Assembly (NCBI GenBank): GCA_021647265.1
Contig: JAKIVA010000091.1
Coordinates: 1-6,036 of the forward strand
Length of the DNA stretch: 6,036 nt
Source of the DNA: Lutibacter sp.
Lineage (GTDB): Bacteria; Bacteroidota; Bacteroidia; Flavobacteriales; Flavobacteriaceae
Direction: 5' to 3'
Numbering within the stretch: the stretch's first letter is position 1; each line of letters opens with the position of its first letter. The notes beneath the pieces are model-generated. The model did no database searches and was not told the DNA's origin. It was given only the letters and a program-made list of their open reading frames with translations. Both the position numbers and the translations under genes were made by a program. Below, one piece after another: positions 4,805 through 6,036 of this stretch.

Positions 4805-6036
4805 TTATAACTGCTGAGTATTGTCAATTTTTTTTTTGTTAATTTTATCTGTATTAAATTTCCGTTTTCCTAATTTTCTATATAAATATTCAATAATAAC
4901 TGCACCAAAAAATGTAAGTATACTGGCATAAAAAGCACTTTTTTGTGTATCCCATTGATATTTTATTAATGCTATAAAAACAATGACTAGAATAGTTAGG
5001 TTTATGGAGATAAGTATTTTGTTACCACCGTATTCTTTTTGTAATCTTAAATGTGAAATTAAAACGAAAATATAAATAACAGTAAAAATAGTACTGGTAA
5101 TTGATGCGATTGCTCCTAAATCAAAAAACAATGCAAATAAAAGCCCTAATCCTGCGGTAATGTACAGCCCTTCAGTTGATTTAAACCATACTTTTCTTTC
5201 AAAAAAATCAGGTAATTCTCCATCTTTTGCTAATGAATAGGCAATATTTGCACCACCAAAAATAGTTGCATTTAAAGCAGATGAAATAGAGAATAACGCT
5301 CCAATAGTAATAAGAATAAAACCAAAATTTCCTAAAAATGGTTTTGCGGCGATAGCCAGCGCATTTTCTTGCGCTTTAATAATATCTGATAATGGAAGGT
5401 TTCCAATTGTAACAAGCGAAATTAATATATAGAAAATCATCACAAATAGGATACTAATAAATATAGCTAAAGGAACATTTTTTGTTGGATTTTCAATATT
5501 TTCAGATGCATTTGTAATAAGTCCAAATCCCATATATGAAAGGAAAAATATAATAGAGGCGTTAAGTAACCCATTTGTATGAACAGTATCAAAACTTGGT
5601 TTAGCCATTCCCCAATTGATTGTCATAAATCCACCTAATATAAATACCAACAATATCAATAATTTAACTAAAACAATATAAAATTCAGCTCTTCCAACAC
5701 TTTTACTTCCAAAAAAGTTTAGTGCTGTAAAAAATGAAATGACGATTACTTCAACTATTCCAATAGTGAATGTTGTAGGTTCTATGTGAATAAAAGGAAG
5801 TAGGTATCCCGCAAAACCTTTTACAAAAAGTGAAATAGATATTACATAAGTTAACCACATGAGAATACTTAATGCACCGGTTACAATACTATCACCAAGT
5901 CCTTTTAATATAAATGCAATAGGACCTGCATTTGAGATTATTTTACCTCCTAATATAGCATATGAATAAGCCACTACCAAAGCATAAATACCTGAAAGAA
6001 TAAATGCTTCTGGCAAATTATTACCTGCAATTTTAG
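4805..6036 (-). CDS. APC-superfamily amino acid permease (partial, N-terminus outside window)
   Basis: The frame is open from the window edge to TAA at 4807-4805, giving 409 residues. The first visible residues, KIAGNNLPEAF, correspond to the end of the first membrane helix in this family, so only about 20-30 residues are missing. About eleven further membrane helices follow, as expected for a twelve-helix APC transporter. Family marks include AYSYAILG in the second helix, the ENIENPTKNVPLAI segment after the sixth helix region, and AKDGELPDFFERK in the cytoplasmic loop near residue 265 (counting from the Leu codon at 6016). These proteins import or exchange amino acids, driven by protons or counter-substrate, across the inner membrane. 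The substrate cannot be told. The C-terminus is a Lys/Asn-rich cytoplasmic tail. Nothing suggests it is broken. Confidence 0.92.
   Translation of the reverse strand, partial: KIAGNNLPEAFILSGIYALVVAYSYAILGGKIISNAGPIAFILKGLGDSIVTGALSILMWLTYVISISLFVKGFAGYLLPFIHIEPTTFTIGIVEVIVISFFTALNFFGSKSVGRAEFYIVLVKLLILLVFILGGFMTINWGMAKPSFDTVHTNGLLNASIIFFLSYMGFGLITNASENIENPTKNVPLAIFISILFVMIFYILISLVTIGNLPLSDIIKAQENALAIAAKPFLGNFGFILITIGALFSISSALNATIFGGANIAYSLAKDGELPDFFERKVWFKSTEGLYITAGLGLLFALFFDLGAIASITSTIFTVIYIFVLISHLRLQKEYGGNKILISINLTILVIVFIALIKYQWDTQKSAFYASILTFFGAVIIEYLYRKLGKRKFNTDKINKKKIDNTQQL

Overview
The window is AT-rich. Its genes use mostly TAA stops, weak or absent Shine-Dalgarno sequences, and two lipoprotein signal peptides of Bacteroidota style. 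Together with the close match of the katG tail and the DUF4395 and small-thioredoxin families, this points to a member of the Bacteroidota, most likely a Flavobacteriaceae-type bacterium. The genus cannot be told from the sequence.

Layout: (1) bases 1-320 hold the 3' end of a catalase-peroxidase gene (katG, +), closed by a clear stem-loop terminator. (2) Bases 379-881 have no convincing gene but hold a hairpin and a large nested imperfect inverted repeat of about 205 bp. (3) Bases 882-2641 hold a four-gene + strand cluster: an atypical CsoR/RcnR-family regulator, a 90-residue thioredoxin-like protein with CPVC, an HMA-domain lipoprotein with GMTCVGC, and a five-helix DUF4395 membrane protein with three cysteine pairs. 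(4) Bases 2642-3886 hold two diverged direct copies of a ~90-bp repeat exactly 950 bp apart, either side of a minus-strand gene for a small two-helix membrane protein of unknown function. (5) Bases 3887-4675 (-) encode a surface-type lipoprotein with a probable concanavalin-like, glycan-binding or lyase-like beta domain. (6) Bases 4805-6036 (-) encode an APC-superfamily amino acid permease that lacks only its extreme N-terminus because the window ends.

The most interesting part is the cysteine-rich cluster at 882-2641. Every product carries paired cysteines. The likely theme is handling of a thiophilic metal or a thiol/persulfide: a cytoplasmic sensor, a cytoplasmic dithiol protein, a membrane-anchored metal-binding domain outside the cytoplasm, and a membrane protein that could link the two sides. 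The regulator has lost all three standard CsoR ligand positions (Phe, Val and Ala instead of Cys, His and Cys) and carries a new CPGNC motif. A short C-tract that resembles CsoR/RcnR operators lies inside a candidate promoter just before the thioredoxin gene, so the regulator probably controls the three genes downstream of it. The inducer is not known.

The duplicated ~90-bp repeat differs mainly at third codon positions of one minus-strand frame. This suggests both copies are relics of a once protein-coding family, and the region has the look of a rearranged accessory patch.
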